From positions 496,001 through 560,000 of the forward strand of contig NZ_JBBOOK010000001.1 of NCBI RefSeq assembly GCF_038003045.1: a stretch of DNA of 64,000 nucleotides, in the 5' to 3' direction. Shown piece by piece: positions 37,404 through 46,655 of the stretch. The position numbers and the translations under genes were made by a program. Source of the DNA: Sporosarcina sp. FSL W7-1349. GTDB lineage: Bacteria; Bacillota; Bacilli; Bacillales_A; Planococcaceae. The notes under the pieces were generated by a model. It was not told the DNA's origin and ran no database searches. It saw nothing but the letters and a program-made list of their open reading frames with translations. How positions within the stretch are numbered: the first letter of the stretch is position 1; the number at the start of each line of letters is the position of its first letter.

Positions 37404-38295
37404 TCCGCTGCTCCTCGGATCCCATGTTTCCATGAGCGGCAGTAAAATGTTGCTCGGTTCGAGTGAAGAAGCAACAAGCTACGGGGCGAGCACTTTCATG
37501 ATTTATACAGGTGCTCCCCAAAATACGAGGAGGAAAGCCATCGAGGACCTCAATATTGAGGCAGGCACCCTCCACATGAAGGAAAACGGCCTTTCTAACA
37601 TGGTCGTCCATGCTCCCTATATCATCAACATCGCAAACACAATCAAGCCGGAAACATTTGCATTGGGCGTCGAATTCCTTCAGAAGGAAATTGAGAGGAC
37701 AGCCGCTCTTGGCGCTAATCAAATCGTCCTTCATCCGGGGGCACACGTCGGAGCCGGGGAGGAAAAGGGCATCCAGAAAATTATCGAAGGGCTCAACGAA
37801 GTCCTCTCCCAATCGTATGATGTCAAAATCGCATTGGAAACGATGGCCGGAAAAGGCACCGAATGCGGGCGGAGCTTTGATGAAATTGCTAAGATTATTG
37901 ATGGAGTGACGCATAACGAACGATTATCCGTCTGTTTCGACACTTGTCACGTACATGATGCAGGCTATGATATCGTCCATGATTTTGAGGGAGTCCTCAA
38001 CGAATTCGATTCGATCATCGGCAAAGACCGGATATCGGTCATCCACGTCAATGACAGCAAAAATGTCCGGGGTGCCATGAAAGACCGGCATGAGAATATC
38101 GGCCACGGCCATATCGGATTTGAGCCGTTGGCGTACATCGTCCACCATCCGGAGTTTCAAACCGTGCCGAAAATCTTGGAGACGCCGTTTATCGGTTCCG
38201 ATCCAAAAAAGAAAACGGCCCCTTATAAACAAGAAATTGAAATGCTGAAAGCGAAGCATTTCGATCCGGAAGCGCTCGGTCTAGTAAACGCATAA
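37390..38295 (+). CDS. nfo: Endonuclease IV
   Basis: AP endonuclease of the Nfo family with a trinuclear zinc site, 301 aa, acting in base-excision repair. Family motifs: LGSHVSMSG at the N terminus, [37 protein letters not shown] and VIHVNDSKN. The start overlaps the cshB end and uses an AAGGAGA site inside cshB. The same cshB-nfo pair occurs in B. subtilis. Confidence 0.96.
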   Translation: MANDNPLLLGSHVSMSGSKMLLGSSEEATSYGASTFMIYTGAPQNTRRKAIEDLNIEAGTLHMKENGLSNMVVHAPYIINIANTIKPETFALGVEFLQKEIERTAALGANQIVLHPGAHVGAGEEKGIQKIIEGLNEVLSQSYDVKIALETMAGKGTECGRSFDEIAKIIDGVTHNERLSVCFDTCHVHDAGYDIVHDFEGVLNEFDSIIGKDRISVIHVNDSKNVRGAMKDRHENIGHGHIGFEPLAYIVHHPEFQTVPKILETPFIGSDPKKKTAPYKQEIEMLKAKHFDPEALGLVNA

Positions 38296-38300
38296 GGCAA

Positions 38301-38338
38301 AGGCCCTGGCTTTCACACAAGCCAGGGCTTCTTCTGTT
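38301..38338. terminator. Bidirectional terminator between nfo and yqfT
   Basis: GCCCTGGCTT pairs perfectly with AAGCCAGGGC around TCACAC, with a T-rich run TTCTTCTGTT on the plus strand and T-rich sequence on the minus strand. Confidence 0.85.
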
Positions 38339-38352
38339 CAATTTGCGAATTC

Positions 38353-38601
38353 TTATTTTGTCGCATCCAAGTACTTTTCCAACAACATTCGTGTCTTTTC
38401 TTTCCCGATCGCTTTCTCGACTTTCTCGATAAATCGCTCGGGCACTCCAGTGAATATCCAATGGAATGACACTTCATCGAGCAGCGGCCGCAATGCCTGG
38501 ATTTCTCTTACGGAAAGATCCATTCCATAATACCGTGCCATCGATTGGGCTTCCCGGTCATCCATCATTTTCAATTCATTCAACAATTGAAAGTAGTCCA
38601 T
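38353..38601 (-). CDS. yqfT: DUF2624 protein YqfT
   Basis: An 82-aa soluble, largely helical protein of the DUF2624 family (MDYFQLLNELKMM... ending LLEKYLDATK). No catalytic motif is visible. Start ATG 38601 with GAAGGAA upstream. It is divergent from the zinc transporter; B. subtilis has yqfT after nfo as well. Function unknown. Confidence 0.83.
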   Translation of the reverse strand: MDYFQLLNELKMMDDREAQSMARYYGMDLSVREIQALRPLLDEVSFHWIFTGVPERFIEKVEKAIGKEKTRMLLEKYLDATK

Positions 38602-38625
38602 TTTACATTCCTTCTTTCTTAAAGG

Positions 38626-38654
38626 TTGAATCCCTACCGGACATCGTATATAAT
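38626..38654 (+). promoter_or_regulatory. Promoter of znuCB-zur
   Basis: TTGAAT (38626-38631) and TATAAT (38649-38654) are 17 bp apart. Expected transcription start is near 38661, just before the Zur box. Confidence 0.8.
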
Positions 38655-38663
38655 TTTACATGT

Positions 38664-38683
38664 AAATCGGAATGATTCCGTTT
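38664..38683 (+). promoter_or_regulatory. Zur box
   Basis: AAATCGGAATGATTCCGTTT contains a 7-1-7 inverted repeat (CGGAAT-G-ATTCCG core) that matches the Bacillus Zur operator pattern. It covers the start of transcription of znuC-znuB-zur, predicting zinc repression including autoregulation of zur. Confidence 0.8.
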
Positions 38684-38705
38684 CAAAGGAAGGAATAATA
38701 TACTT

Positions 38706-39476
38706 ATGGCGAATTCTATCATTCAATTGGAAGATGTCAGCTTCAGTTATGAGCAGACCCTCGTACTCGATCATATTTCGCTGCGAGTAGATGAAGGGGA
38801 GTTCTGGGCGTTGATCGGTCCGAACGGTTCGGGAAAATCAACACTGATGGGCATCATTTTAGGTCTTTTAAAACCTTCCGGCGGCAAAGTGAAGCTGTTC
38901 GGGGAAGATATAGAGTCATTTAAAGAGCGAGAACGAATCGGGTATGTCTCGCAGAAATCCAATTCATTCAATAGTGGATTTCCGGCGACCGTTTTGGAAG
39001 TGGTCAGAAGTGGGTTGACGCGGAAAAAGGGATTGTTTAAACGATTTTCCGTAACGGATCGGCAACGGTCATTGGACGCTCTTCAACTCGTTGGAATGGC
39101 GTCTTTCGCTGACCGAAGCATCGGCGAGCTATCGGGTGGTCAGCAGCAGCGGGTCTTCATCGCACGGGCCCTCGTCGGGGAACCAGATCTGTTGATCATG
39201 GATGAACCGACGGTAGGGATCGACCAGCAGAATGTGGCGTCGTTCTATTCTATGCTGAACGAGTTGAACCGTGAACACGGCATTGCGATGGTCTTGGTCA
39301 CCCATGAAATCGACCTGGTGACCGACTTGGCTACCCATGTCGCTTGCCTAAATCGGACAGTCCATTTCCACGGCATCCAAGCAGACTATAAAAAGATGGA
39401 CGATGAAGATATCTCGAAATGGTATGGTCATCCTGTCCGGCGTATCCATTCGCAGTCGCCGGAGGTGGAGCAATGA
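38706..39476 (+). CDS. znuC: Zinc ABC transporter ATP-binding protein
   Basis: ABC ATPase, 256 aa, of the metal (Mn/Zn/Fe) importer class. Walker A GPNGSGKS, signature LSGGQQQR, Walker B LLIMDEPTVGID and switch H in LVTHEID are all intact. A GGAAGG site lies upstream of ATG 38706 at long spacing. The ATGA overlap with the permease gene and the Zur box make zinc the likely substrate. The solute-binding lipoprotein (ZnuA/AdcA) is not in this operon. Confidence 0.93.
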   Translation: MANSIIQLEDVSFSYEQTLVLDHISLRVDEGEFWALIGPNGSGKSTLMGIILGLLKPSGGKVKLFGEDIESFKERERIGYVSQKSNSFNSGFPATVLEVVRSGLTRKKGLFKRFSVTDRQRSLDALQLVGMASFADRSIGELSGGQQQRVFIARALVGEPDLLIMDEPTVGIDQQNVASFYSMLNELNREHGIAMVLVTHEIDLVTDLATHVACLNRTVHFHGIQADYKKMDDEDISKWYGHPVRRIHSQSPEVEQ

Positions 39477-40327
39477 TTACGGCCATCCTATCTTATGAGT
39501 TTCTGCAAAACGCATTCCTGTCCGGGTTGATCATCGGAGTCATCGCACCGTTACTCGGGCTTTTCATAGTCGTTCGACGGTTGGCACTCATTGCGGATGC
39601 GTTGAGCCATGTGGCGCTGGCAGGCATTGCAGGGAGCCTTTATTTGAGCCAGCAAGTGCTCTTTTTTTCGGCATTGAATCCTATCTATCTTGGAATCACG
39701 GCAGCTGTCGGAGGTTCGTTATTGATCGAAAGATTGCGTGGCTTCTACCGCCATTTCGAGGAATTGGCGATTCCGATCATCCTGTCGGCAGGCATCGGGT
39801 TCGGGGCGATTTTCATTTCTTTGTCAAAAGGGTTCGGTTCTGATTTGGTCGGATATTTATTCGGCTCCGTTTCGGCGGTCAGCCGACAGGATCTAGGAAT
39901 CGTCCTTGTCATCGCCCTTGTGGTGGCCGGATATATATTCTTTTTCTATAAAGAACTATTTTCCGTTTCGTTCGATCCGGAATATGCCAAAGTATCGGGC
40001 ATCAATTCCCGGTACATCCAAATGCTATTCATGGTCATCACGGCGCTCGTCATCGGGGCGTCGATGCGGATCGTTGGCATCTTGCTCGTCTCCTCTTTGA
40101 TGACCATTCCGGTGGCGGCTGCTATCCGATTGGCCAAAAGTTTCAAGCAAGCGATGCTCTATTCCATCCTGTTCGGAGAATCAGCCGTCATCATCGGGCT
40201 CGTTTCTGCGTATTATCTCGATATCGCACCTGGGGGGACGATCGTCGTCACTTCAGTGCTCATGTTGCTGATTGTGCTGTCTTGGGGGAAAATGAAAGGC
40301 AGTCGGAGGAAGGGGGAAGTTGCATGA
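39473..40327 (+). CDS. znuB: Zinc ABC transporter permease
   Basis: ABC-3 family permease, 284 aa, with about eight membrane segments. Signature LFIVVRRLALIADALSHVALAG near residue 30 is typical, as is LLVSSLMTIPVAAAIRLAKS. ATG 39473 has GGAGGTGGAG upstream and overlaps the znuC stop; the zur ATG overlaps this gene's stop in the same way. Confidence 0.93.
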   Translation: MITAILSYEFLQNAFLSGLIIGVIAPLLGLFIVVRRLALIADALSHVALAGIAGSLYLSQQVLFFSALNPIYLGITAAVGGSLLIERLRGFYRHFEELAIPIILSAGIGFGAIFISLSKGFGSDLVGYLFGSVSAVSRQDLGIVLVIALVVAGYIFFFYKELFSVSFDPEYAKVSGINSRYIQMLFMVITALVIGASMRIVGILLVSSLMTIPVAAAIRLAKSFKQAMLYSILFGESAVIIGLVSAYYLDIAPGGTIVVTSVLMLLIVLSWGKMKGSRRKGEVA

Positions 40328-40734
40328 CAATAGATGAAGCATGGCGTATCCTGCTGAAGCATCAATACAAGCGGACGAAAAATCGGGAAACCATTTTACA
40401 ATTCTTTTCTGATAACAATCGCTATTTGACCGCGTTGGAACTAAAGAATTCCATGGAAACCGATAATCCAGGCATCAGTTTTGACACCATTTACCGCAAT
40501 TTGGCGACGTTCACGGAGCTGGGGATCTTGGAAGAGACGGAGTTGAACGGAGAGCGTCATTTCCGCATGCAGTGTGATCATGGGGTGCATCATCATCATT
40601 TCATTTGCACGGCATGCGGGACGACGAAGAGCATCCCGCATTGCCCGATGGAGCATATTACCGTGAATCTGCCGAATTTCGAGGTGGAAGGACATAAATT
40701 TGAAATCTACGGAAAATGTCCGCAATGTTTATAG
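40324..40734 (+). CDS. zur: Zinc uptake repressor Zur (Fur family)
   Basis: Fur-family metalloregulator, 136 aa. N-terminal winged helix (DTIYRNLATFTELGILEE), a His-rich segment CDHGVHHHHFIC and the structural zinc site CTAC...CPQC. It overlaps the znuB stop (ATGA). Operon structure and the Zur box upstream indicate Zur rather than Fur or PerR. Confidence 0.92.
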   Translation: MTIDEAWRILLKHQYKRTKNRETILQFFSDNNRYLTALELKNSMETDNPGISFDTIYRNLATFTELGILEETELNGERHFRMQCDHGVHHHHFICTACGTTKSIPHCPMEHITVNLPNFEVEGHKFEIYGKCPQCL

Positions 40735-40739
40735 GTCAT

Positions 40740-40777
40740 CAAAAAAATCCCGTCATCTGATTTGCCGGGATTTTTGT
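40740..40777. terminator. Bidirectional terminator between zur and yqfW
   Basis: AAAAAAATCCCG pairs with CGGGATTTTT; A and T tracts on both sides serve the converging operons. Confidence 0.9.
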
Positions 40778-40788
40778 ATTCATATATA

Positions 40789-41373
40789 TCAATTCACTTT
40801 CTCACTAAGCGGGAAGAGCTGCTGGATATGCTCGTTTGCTTCATTCCAGTCGCGCACCCGAATGACGCCATCCGGAATCGGTTTCCGGTTATAAGGCGTA
40901 TCGAACAGGATGACCGGGATCTCCAGCTCTTCATGGAGGTCGACCGCGTTATCATGTTTGTCCTCAAAAAAGGCATGGACGCCGAACTTTTTCGCCGTTT
41001 CAATCTTATGATGGCTGCCGACAAGTTCGATATGGTCATACGGAATCGCTTCCCGCAGGAACCACTCCAAGGTAGTGTCCAATACATCATGGCCGCGGGC
41101 TGAAATGTAAAAAAGCTCAAAACGGTTTTGCCAATCCACCAATACATCTTTGGCATATTGTTGGGCGGGCGACGTATGGTAAATCGTCGCCTCCGCTGTT
41201 TTGTACCAATTATAAAAAGTTTTAGGATCGACATCGAAAGCCTTCGTCAAATCATATTCCTTAATATCATCCAGAACAAGATTGCAGCCGAATTGGGCAT
41301 TGATATGGGGGAGCAGGGAAGTCGGACAAGTCACCGTCCCATCGATATCAATTCCAAGGCGGACGTTTTTCAT
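40789..41373 (-). CDS. yqfW: HAD-family putative 5'-nucleotidase YqfW
   Basis: HAD phosphatase of the 5'(3')-deoxyribonucleotidase (NT5C) family, 194 aa. Motif I is GIDIDGTVT with the two aspartates, motif II YISARG, motif III lysine in [10 protein letters not shown] and an acidic motif [11 protein letters not shown]. Its ATG overlaps the ispG stop by 4 bases, so it is translated from the ispG message. The physiological nucleotide is unknown. Confidence 0.88.
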   Translation of the reverse strand: MKNVRLGIDIDGTVTCPTSLLPHINAQFGCNLVLDDIKEYDLTKAFDVDPKTFYNWYKTAEATIYHTSPAQQYAKDVLVDWQNRFELFYISARGHDVLDTTLEWFLREAIPYDHIELVGSHHKIETAKKFGVHAFFEDKHDNAVDLHEELEIPVILFDTPYNRKPIPDGVIRVRDWNEANEHIQQLFPLSEKVN

Positions 41374-42494
41374 TCCGTTTTGCCGCCTTGCAGGAGCAAT
41401 TCTTCCTGGCGTTTCTTTTCAAAATACTCTTCGGCGAGCTTATCAATTTCGATTTTCAACTCATCGACCATTGTTTCCTCCGGCACTTTCCGGACGGTTT
41501 TCCCTTTCATGAAGAGAAGGCCTTCTCCGCGTGCACCTGCAATCCCGATATCCGCTTCCCGGGCTTCTCCCGGTCCATTTACCGCGCAACCAAGCACGGC
41601 CACTTTGATCGGTGCTTTAATATGGGAAATATACTCTTCCACTTCATTGGCGATGGAAATAAGGTCAATCTCGATGCGTCCGCAAGTAGGGCAGGAGATC
41701 AGCGTAGCGGCATTGGAGGAAAGGCCGAATACTTTCAGCAACTCCCGTGCCACTTTAATCTCTTGGACAGGGTCGGCGCTCAAGGAAACGCGCATCGTGT
41801 TTCCGATCCCTGCGGAAAGCAACGTCCCTAAACCAGCCGCACTTTTAATGGATCCCGCGAATAATGTACCGGATTCCGTAATACCGAGATGCAATGGATA
41901 ATCGAAAGCGGCTGCCGCTTTTTGATAGGCTTCGATCGCCAAATTGACGTCGGAAGCTTTCAACGAGACGATGATGTCGTGAAAATCCAGGTCCTCCAAG
42001 ATTTTAATATGATGAAGGGCGCTTTCCACCATCCCTTCAGCGGTCGGGTAGCCGTATTTTTCAAGAATTTTCTTTTCAAGAGATCCGGCGTTGACTCCGA
42101 TCCGGATCGGAATCCCTTTCGCTTTGGCTGCATTGACGACGGCTTCCACTTTGGATTGTCTGCCGATGTTTCCGGGATTGATGCGGATCTTGTCCGCCCC
42201 TTGTTCGATGGCGATCAATGCCAATTTGTAATCAAAATGGATATCGACAACGAGCGGAATGTTGATCCGCTTCTTTATTTCACCGATGGAGTAAGCCGCA
42301 CGTTCATCCGGACAAGCGACACGGACAATTTGACAGCCCGCCTCTTCCAGCCGCAAGATTTCCGCGACAGTCGCTTCCACATCATGTGTTTTCGTAGTAG
42401 TCATACTTTGAATGAAAAGTTCGTTGCTGCCGCCGATCGTCAAATTGCCGACACGGACCGGGCGCGTTTTCGATCTGTGAATCATTTCGCTCAT
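41370..42494 (-). CDS. ispG: HMBPP synthase IspG
   Basis: 4Fe-4S enzyme, 374 aa, that converts MEcPP to HMBPP in the MEP pathway. Bacterial two-domain form: an N-terminal TIM barrel ([20 protein letters not shown] at the start) and a C-terminal cluster domain with CPTCGR and CAVNGPGEA. Start ATG 42494 with GAAAGG upstream at long spacing. Its product is the substrate of IspH, encoded at 25.0-26.0 kb. Confidence 0.96.
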   Translation of the reverse strand: MSEMIHRSKTRPVRVGNLTIGGSNELFIQSMTTTKTHDVEATVAEILRLEEAGCQIVRVACPDERAAYSIGEIKKRINIPLVVDIHFDYKLALIAIEQGADKIRINPGNIGRQSKVEAVVNAAKAKGIPIRIGVNAGSLEKKILEKYGYPTAEGMVESALHHIKILEDLDFHDIIVSLKASDVNLAIEAYQKAAAAFDYPLHLGITESGTLFAGSIKSAAGLGTLLSAGIGNTMRVSLSADPVQEIKVARELLKVFGLSSNAATLISCPTCGRIEIDLISIANEVEEYISHIKAPIKVAVLGCAVNGPGEAREADIGIAGARGEGLLFMKGKTVRKVPEETMVDELKIEIDKLAEEYFEKKRQEELLLQGGKTE

Positions 42495-42582
42495 GTGTAG
42501 TCAAACCTTTCTATAAACGAGGCTTAGCCTCATAACTATCTATATTTTAGAATCAATCTCCCGAAAAAACAAGGGACACCTC

Positions 42583-42924
42583 TTATACCTTCTTTTTCGA
42601 GCAAGTATTCGGCTCTTCCATCGTCAAAGGAAGCTTGACTTTTTCGCCGCCTATAATTTGCTGGTTTTGAAGATGCGGATTTAAGGAATAAAAAGAGGAA
42701 AGCCGATCTAAGAACCCAACTTCCGTATCCGGATAGAGCGCAAACAAGGATTCAATAGTGTCACCATCCACAGTCATGACGGGGATGAATCCAAGTTCCG
42801 CTTCCTCGGTACAAGGTTCCGCCTTGCCAATGAATGAGGCAAGGGGGATTGTCCCTTCGGCAAGGTCGATCCGTATAAAGTGGAATGTGACGAATAATAC
42901 TAAAGCTAAGATAAATATTCTCAT
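42583..42924 (-). CDS. yqfZ: Small exported LysM-like protein (YqfZ type)
   Basis: A 113-aa protein with an N-terminal signal or anchor (MRIFILALVLFVTFHFI). A LysM-like segment follows (VMTVDGDTIESLFALYP, then NPHLQNQQIIGGEKVKLP). Start ATG 42924 has GGGAGGA upstream; the longer frame to 42942 lies over that site. Position after ispG matches yqfZ, a LysM protein of unknown role in B. subtilis. The LysM reading is from pattern, not alignment. Confidence 0.75.
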   Translation of the reverse strand: MRIFILALVLFVTFHFIRIDLAEGTIPLASFIGKAEPCTEEAELGFIPVMTVDGDTIESLFALYPDTEVGFLDRLSSFYSLNPHLQNQQIIGGEKVKLPLTMEEPNTCSKKKV

Positions 42925-42979
42925 AACGTATTCCTCCCTCATGCCACTCTATGCGAGAGAAAAAAGACTATTCGTCCAT

Positions 42980-43477
42980 TCACAATTTTGGATAATACCG
43001 GAGGGCTGCGCCGATGTAAGCTAGGTGGACAACCGATGTAACAATCATATTGTACGAATCGAACATGGGTAAAAAATCGAATAGCATCGTCAGCAAGAGG
43101 GGGACGGTGCTGGCAATGGCCGACGTTCTCCAGATGAAACGGAAATCACTACGCCGTTTTAACATTTTTGCGAGCAAAGTGCCTACATAGGCAAAAATGC
43201 TGATCCGTACAAAAATATAAAGTGTGCTGATGACAAGCTGTAAGAAAAATGCAATCGGATAAAGAAGCCCGCCGAGCGACTTTCCATATTCCTCTAAATC
43301 GGGAGAGTTCTCAAATAAACTAGTTCCGGAAAGGATATACCGTATAAAAGATATAAGAGTGAAAAGCGTAACAAACAGAAAAACATATTGAAACGTCTTG
43401 CCGATCGGAAGAAGCCGGAAAGCCGCAAGTTTTTTCGGCTCATGGATGGCCGCTTTGAAGATTTGGTGAAATTTCAA
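42980..43477 (-). CDS. DUF1189 membrane protein
   Basis: A 165-aa integral membrane protein with about four hydrophobic segments. The N terminus KFHQIFKAAIHEPKKLAAFR followed by IGKTFQYVFLFV is typical of DUF1189 (YqgB-like). TTG 43477 has GGAGGAGGGA upstream at 8 bp; the ATG at 43495 overlaps that ribosome site. Function unknown. Confidence 0.8.
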   Translation of the reverse strand: MKFHQIFKAAIHEPKKLAAFRLLPIGKTFQYVFLFVTLFTLISFIRYILSGTSLFENSPDLEEYGKSLGGLLYPIAFFLQLVISTLYIFVRISIFAYVGTLLAKMLKRRSDFRFIWRTSAIASTVPLLLTMLFDFLPMFDSYNMIVTSVVHLAYIGAALRYYPKL

Positions 43478-43606
43478 GGTGTTTCCCTCCTCCATCTATC
43501 AACAGTCTATCACCTTACGCCGAAGAGGGATTTTAACCAATTTCGACAGATTGATGACTTTTTAAAATTGAATTGTTAAGGGATTGTAAAGATTACACGC
43601 GTTCTA

Positions 43607-43623
43607 TTTACAATCCATTTACA
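43607..43623 (+). promoter_or_regulatory. Candidate PhoP box before the Na/Pi cotransporter
   Basis: Direct repeat TTTACA-N5-TTTACA (43607-43612, 43618-43623), the spacing of PhoP recognition repeats. A possible -10, ACATAAT (43648-43654), lies about 30 bp on. The gene served is a phosphate cotransporter. The surrounding 43496-43677 stretch holds no gene. Confidence 0.5.
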
Positions 43624-43677
43624 ATATCCGCATAATTAAATGGCAATACATAATGGATTATGGAGGTTGACTCATCG

Positions 43678-45309
43678 ATGGAATTGAACTGGCAGGAAAT
43701 GCTGTTCCAGTTTTTAGGCGGACTAGGAATATTTTTATTTGCTATCAAATACATGGGGGACGGATTGCAAAAAGCCGCCGGCGATCGGTTACGCGCTATT
43801 CTCGATCGTTTTACGACCAACCCGTTCATGGGTGTTTTGGTTGGAATCATCGTCACCGTCCTGATCCAATCCAGTTCAGGGACGACTGTAATCACAGTCG
43901 GATTGGTCAGCGCAGGTTTCATGAAGCTGCGGCAAGCGATCGGTGTCATCATGGGGGCCAATATTGGGACAACCGTCACGGCATTCATCATCGGTTTAGA
44001 TGTCGGAGCCTATGCGTTGCCGATTATGGCCTTTGGGGCATTCCTCATCTTCTTTGTCAAGAAAAGTTCGATCAAGAACTTGGGGGAAGTCATCTTTGGA
44101 TTCGGGGGACTTTTCCTTGGTTTGGAATTGATGAGTGGCGGCATGAAGCCGTTGCGTTCCCTGGAAGCATTTTCAGATTTGACTGTTTCCATGAGCGACC
44201 ATCCGTTGCTTGGGGTAGTCGTTGGGACTGTCTTCACTGTAATCGTCCAAAGCTCCAGCGCAACGGTCGGTATTTTACAGGGACTTTATTCAGAAAACCT
44301 AGTCAACCTTCAGGCGGCACTGCCGATATTGTTTGGTGACAATATCGGAACTACAATTACAGCAGTCCTGGCTTCTATTGGAGCATCCGTTGCAGCTAAG
44401 CGGGCAGCCGCCACGCATGTATTATTTAATGTGATTGGATCCGTGATATTCTTACTATTGTTGATTCCGTTTACTGCATATGTAGAGTGGATTTCAAATC
44501 TGATGTCACTGGAAAGTAAAATGCAGATCGCTTTTGCACATGGTTCCTTTAACGTAGCTAACACAATCATACAATTTCCCTTGATCGGAGCTTGGGCATT
44601 TCTCGTGACGAAACTGATTCCTGGAGAGGATGTCGTCATTGAATACAAACCGAAGCATTTGGATCGGCACTTTATCGACCAATCGCCATCCGTTGCGATT
44701 GGACAAGCGAAAGAAGAGATCATCCGGATGGGTGAATTCGGCGTCCAAGGCCTCCAAGAGTCCTTCGAGTATCTGAAGACAGGAAATAAAAAACATGCCG
44801 AAATCGCGTATCAGATAGAAGATGCCATCAATAATCTGGATCGGAAGATTACGGATTATTTGATTGAAATCTCGTCGGTCAGCATTTCGCCTTTGGAGTC
44901 GAGCCGTCATATGATGCTCATGGATACGGTGCGGGATATTGAGCGGATCGGGGACCATTTTGAAAACATCGTTGAATTGATCGACTTCCGTGATGTGAAC
45001 CGGGTAAAATTGACGCCGGATGCCATGGAAGACTTGACCGAAATGTTCACATTGACGATTGAGACAGTGTCCAAGGCGGTCGAATCCTTAAATCTGAATG
45101 ATATCGAATTGGCTCGCAATGTGGCAGAGCATGAAGACTTGATTGATAAGATGGAGCGGAAATTCAGGAAGAATCATATCGTCCGATTGAATGAAGGGGC
45201 TTGTTCCGCCCAGGCCGGCATGGTGTTTGTCGATATCGTCTCGAATTTGGAGCGAATCGGGGACCATGCAGTTAATATTGCGGAAGCGATTCTAGGCAAC
45301 CGTGCCTAA
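43678..45309 (+). CDS. Na+/Pi cotransporter family protein with PhoU domain
   Basis: A 543-aa protein (NptA/YqeW family). Two inverted NaPi-II repeats with the QSSS signature occur twice (VLIQSSSGTTVITVG and VIVQSSSATVGIL), with eight or more membrane segments. A C-terminal PhoU-like helical domain spans about residues 340-540 (DTVRDIERIGDHFENI and SNLERIGDHAVNI repeats). ATG 43678 has GGAGG upstream. In B. subtilis yqeW lies near mtaB-rpsU; here it has moved to before yqgC-sodA. Confidence 0.92.
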   Translation: MELNWQEMLFQFLGGLGIFLFAIKYMGDGLQKAAGDRLRAILDRFTTNPFMGVLVGIIVTVLIQSSSGTTVITVGLVSAGFMKLRQAIGVIMGANIGTTVTAFIIGLDVGAYALPIMAFGAFLIFFVKKSSIKNLGEVIFGFGGLFLGLELMSGGMKPLRSLEAFSDLTVSMSDHPLLGVVVGTVFTVIVQSSSATVGILQGLYSENLVNLQAALPILFGDNIGTTITAVLASIGASVAAKRAAATHVLFNVIGSVIFLLLLIPFTAYVEWISNLMSLESKMQIAFAHGSFNVANTIIQFPLIGAWAFLVTKLIPGEDVVIEYKPKHLDRHFIDQSPSVAIGQAKEEIIRMGEFGVQGLQESFEYLKTGNKKHAEIAYQIEDAINNLDRKITDYLIEISSVSISPLESSRHMMLMDTVRDIERIGDHFENIVELIDFRDVNRVKLTPDAMEDLTEMFTLTIETVSKAVESLNLNDIELARNVAEHEDLIDKMERKFRKNHIVRLNEGACSAQAGMVFVDIVSNLERIGDHAVNIAEAILGNRA

Positions 45310-45330
45310 CGGGAAGGGAGGGGTCGGAAA

Positions 45331-45813
45331 GTGGAGATTATCGCGTGGATTGCAGCAGGACTATCATTTGCAATAGCATTTGCAGGATTGGTGTATCCTG
45401 TCATCCCATCCGCCCTCTTCATCATGGGAGGATTCCTCTTTTATGGTTGGATCGATTCGTTTGAAGGGATGAACGTCCTTTTCTGGATCATCCAGATATT
45501 ATTCCTTGTCTTGTTGTTCGGTGCGGATACATTGTCCAATCTGGTCGGAGTAAAAAAGTTCGGCGGATCCAAAGCAGGCATGTGGGGGAGCACGATCGGC
45601 CTATTGGTCGGACCCTTCCTCATCCCTGTCGCCGGAATCCTGGTCGGGCCGTTCCTTGGAGCAGTCATTGCGGAACTGGTCGTTTCCCGTTCAGGATGGA
45701 AGCAATCATTCAAGACGGGAATCGGATCGCTCGTCGGATTCCTGACCTCCGTTGTGACAAAAGGGGCCATCATGGTATTGATGATTGTCCTTTTCATTGT
45801 TTTTATTCGATAA
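45331..45813 (+). CDS. yqgC: DUF456 membrane protein YqgC
   Basis: A 160-aa integral membrane protein of DUF456. Four hydrophobic segments with small-residue repeats ([27 protein letters not shown] covers residues about 88-114). GTG 45331 follows AGGGAGGGG. It lies 21 bp after the phosphate cotransporter and directly before sodA, as yqgC-sodA in B. subtilis. Function unknown. Confidence 0.87.
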   Translation: MEIIAWIAAGLSFAIAFAGLVYPVIPSALFIMGGFLFYGWIDSFEGMNVLFWIIQILFLVLLFGADTLSNLVGVKKFGGSKAGMWGSTIGLLVGPFLIPVAGILVGPFLGAVIAELVVSRSGWKQSFKTGIGSLVGFLTSVVTKGAIMVLMIVLFIVFIR

Positions 45814-45835
45814 AAATCGAGATAGTCCATTTTAT

Positions 45836-45864
45836 TTGAACGTTTTTTGCAATTTTGATAAGGT
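45836..45864 (+). promoter_or_regulatory. Possible sodA promoter
   Basis: TTGAAC (45836-45841) and TAAGGT (45859-45864) are 17 bp apart, 47 bp before sodA. The -10 is weak. Confidence 0.4.
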
Positions 45865-45910
45865 TGAATACGTAGCAAACTTATTGATATTTTCAAGGAG
45901 GAATGGACGA

Positions 45911-46513
45911 ATGGCTTACACTTTACCAGAATTGCCATACGCATACGATGCGCTAGAACCCCACATTGACAAAGAAACGATGAACATCCACCACACGAAA
46001 CACCACAACACGTACATCACAAACTTGAACAATGCACTTGAAGGAAACGACGAATTGCTAAGCAAATCGATCGAAGACCTTATTTCAAACTTGGATGCAG
46101 TTCCGGAAGAGAAACGTACGGCTGTCCGCAACAACGGTGGTGGCCATGCGAACCATACATTCTTCTGGCAAATCCTTTCTCCAAACGGCGGAGGAAATCC
46201 ATCCGGCGCATTGGCGGAAGCAATCGATAAGAAATTTGGAAGCTTCGATGCGTTCAAAGAGGAGTTCGCGAAAGCGGGCGCAACTCGTTTCGGTTCCGGT
46301 TGGGCGTGGCTCGTTCTGAACAATGGAGAACTTGAAGTGATGTCCACTGCAAACCAAGACTCCCCATTGATGGAAGGCAAAACGCCGCTGCTCGGGCTTG
46401 ACGTTTGGGAGCATGCTTACTACCTAAACTATCAAAACCGTCGCCCTGATTACATTTCAGCGTTCTGGAACGTAGTCAATTGGGACGAAGTGGCAAAACG
46501 TTACGGTAAATAA
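45911..46513 (+). CDS. sodA: Manganese superoxide dismutase
   Basis: Fe/Mn-type SOD, 200 aa, which dismutates superoxide. Metal ligands: H in [10 protein letters not shown] in [12 protein letters not shown], and the [11 protein letters not shown] pair (D and H). The [10 protein letters not shown] and QDSPL context fits the Mn form. AAGGAGG precedes ATG 45911; the longer upstream frame is non-coding. Confidence 0.96.
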   Translation: MAYTLPELPYAYDALEPHIDKETMNIHHTKHHNTYITNLNNALEGNDELLSKSIEDLISNLDAVPEEKRTAVRNNGGGHANHTFFWQILSPNGGGNPSGALAEAIDKKFGSFDAFKEEFAKAGATRFGSGWAWLVLNNGELEVMSTANQDSPLMEGKTPLLGLDVWEHAYYLNYQNRRPDYISAFWNVVNWDEVAKRYGK

Positions 46514-46528
46514 ACTTTATTTGCAACC

Positions 46529-46569
46529 AAGCACACATCTATATCGTCTATAGATGTGTGCTTTTTTTG
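46529..46569 (+). terminator. Terminator after sodA
   Basis: AAGCACACATCTATA pairs with TATAGATGTGTGCTT over about 15 bp, followed by seven T. Confidence 0.95.
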
Positions 46570-46576
46570 TTTCTAA

Positions 46577-46585
46577 TGATATAAT
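46577..46585 (+). promoter_or_regulatory. Extended -10 promoter of the PBP gene
   Basis: TGATATAAT is a TGn-TATAAT extended -10 lying just after the sodA terminator. Its -35 region would fall inside the terminator stem. Confidence 0.55.
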
Positions 46586-46655
46586 GCAGGGTGGTAGAAA
46601 CGCCTTTGATAGAAACGTAATTTCGGATATGGATACATAGGAAAGGGGGAGCAGG

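Noticed and set aside
41128..41901. 257-aa plus-strand frame opposite ispG and yqfW
   Set aside because: Antisense of ispG and yqfW, rich in Ser/Pro/Arg, no family signature.
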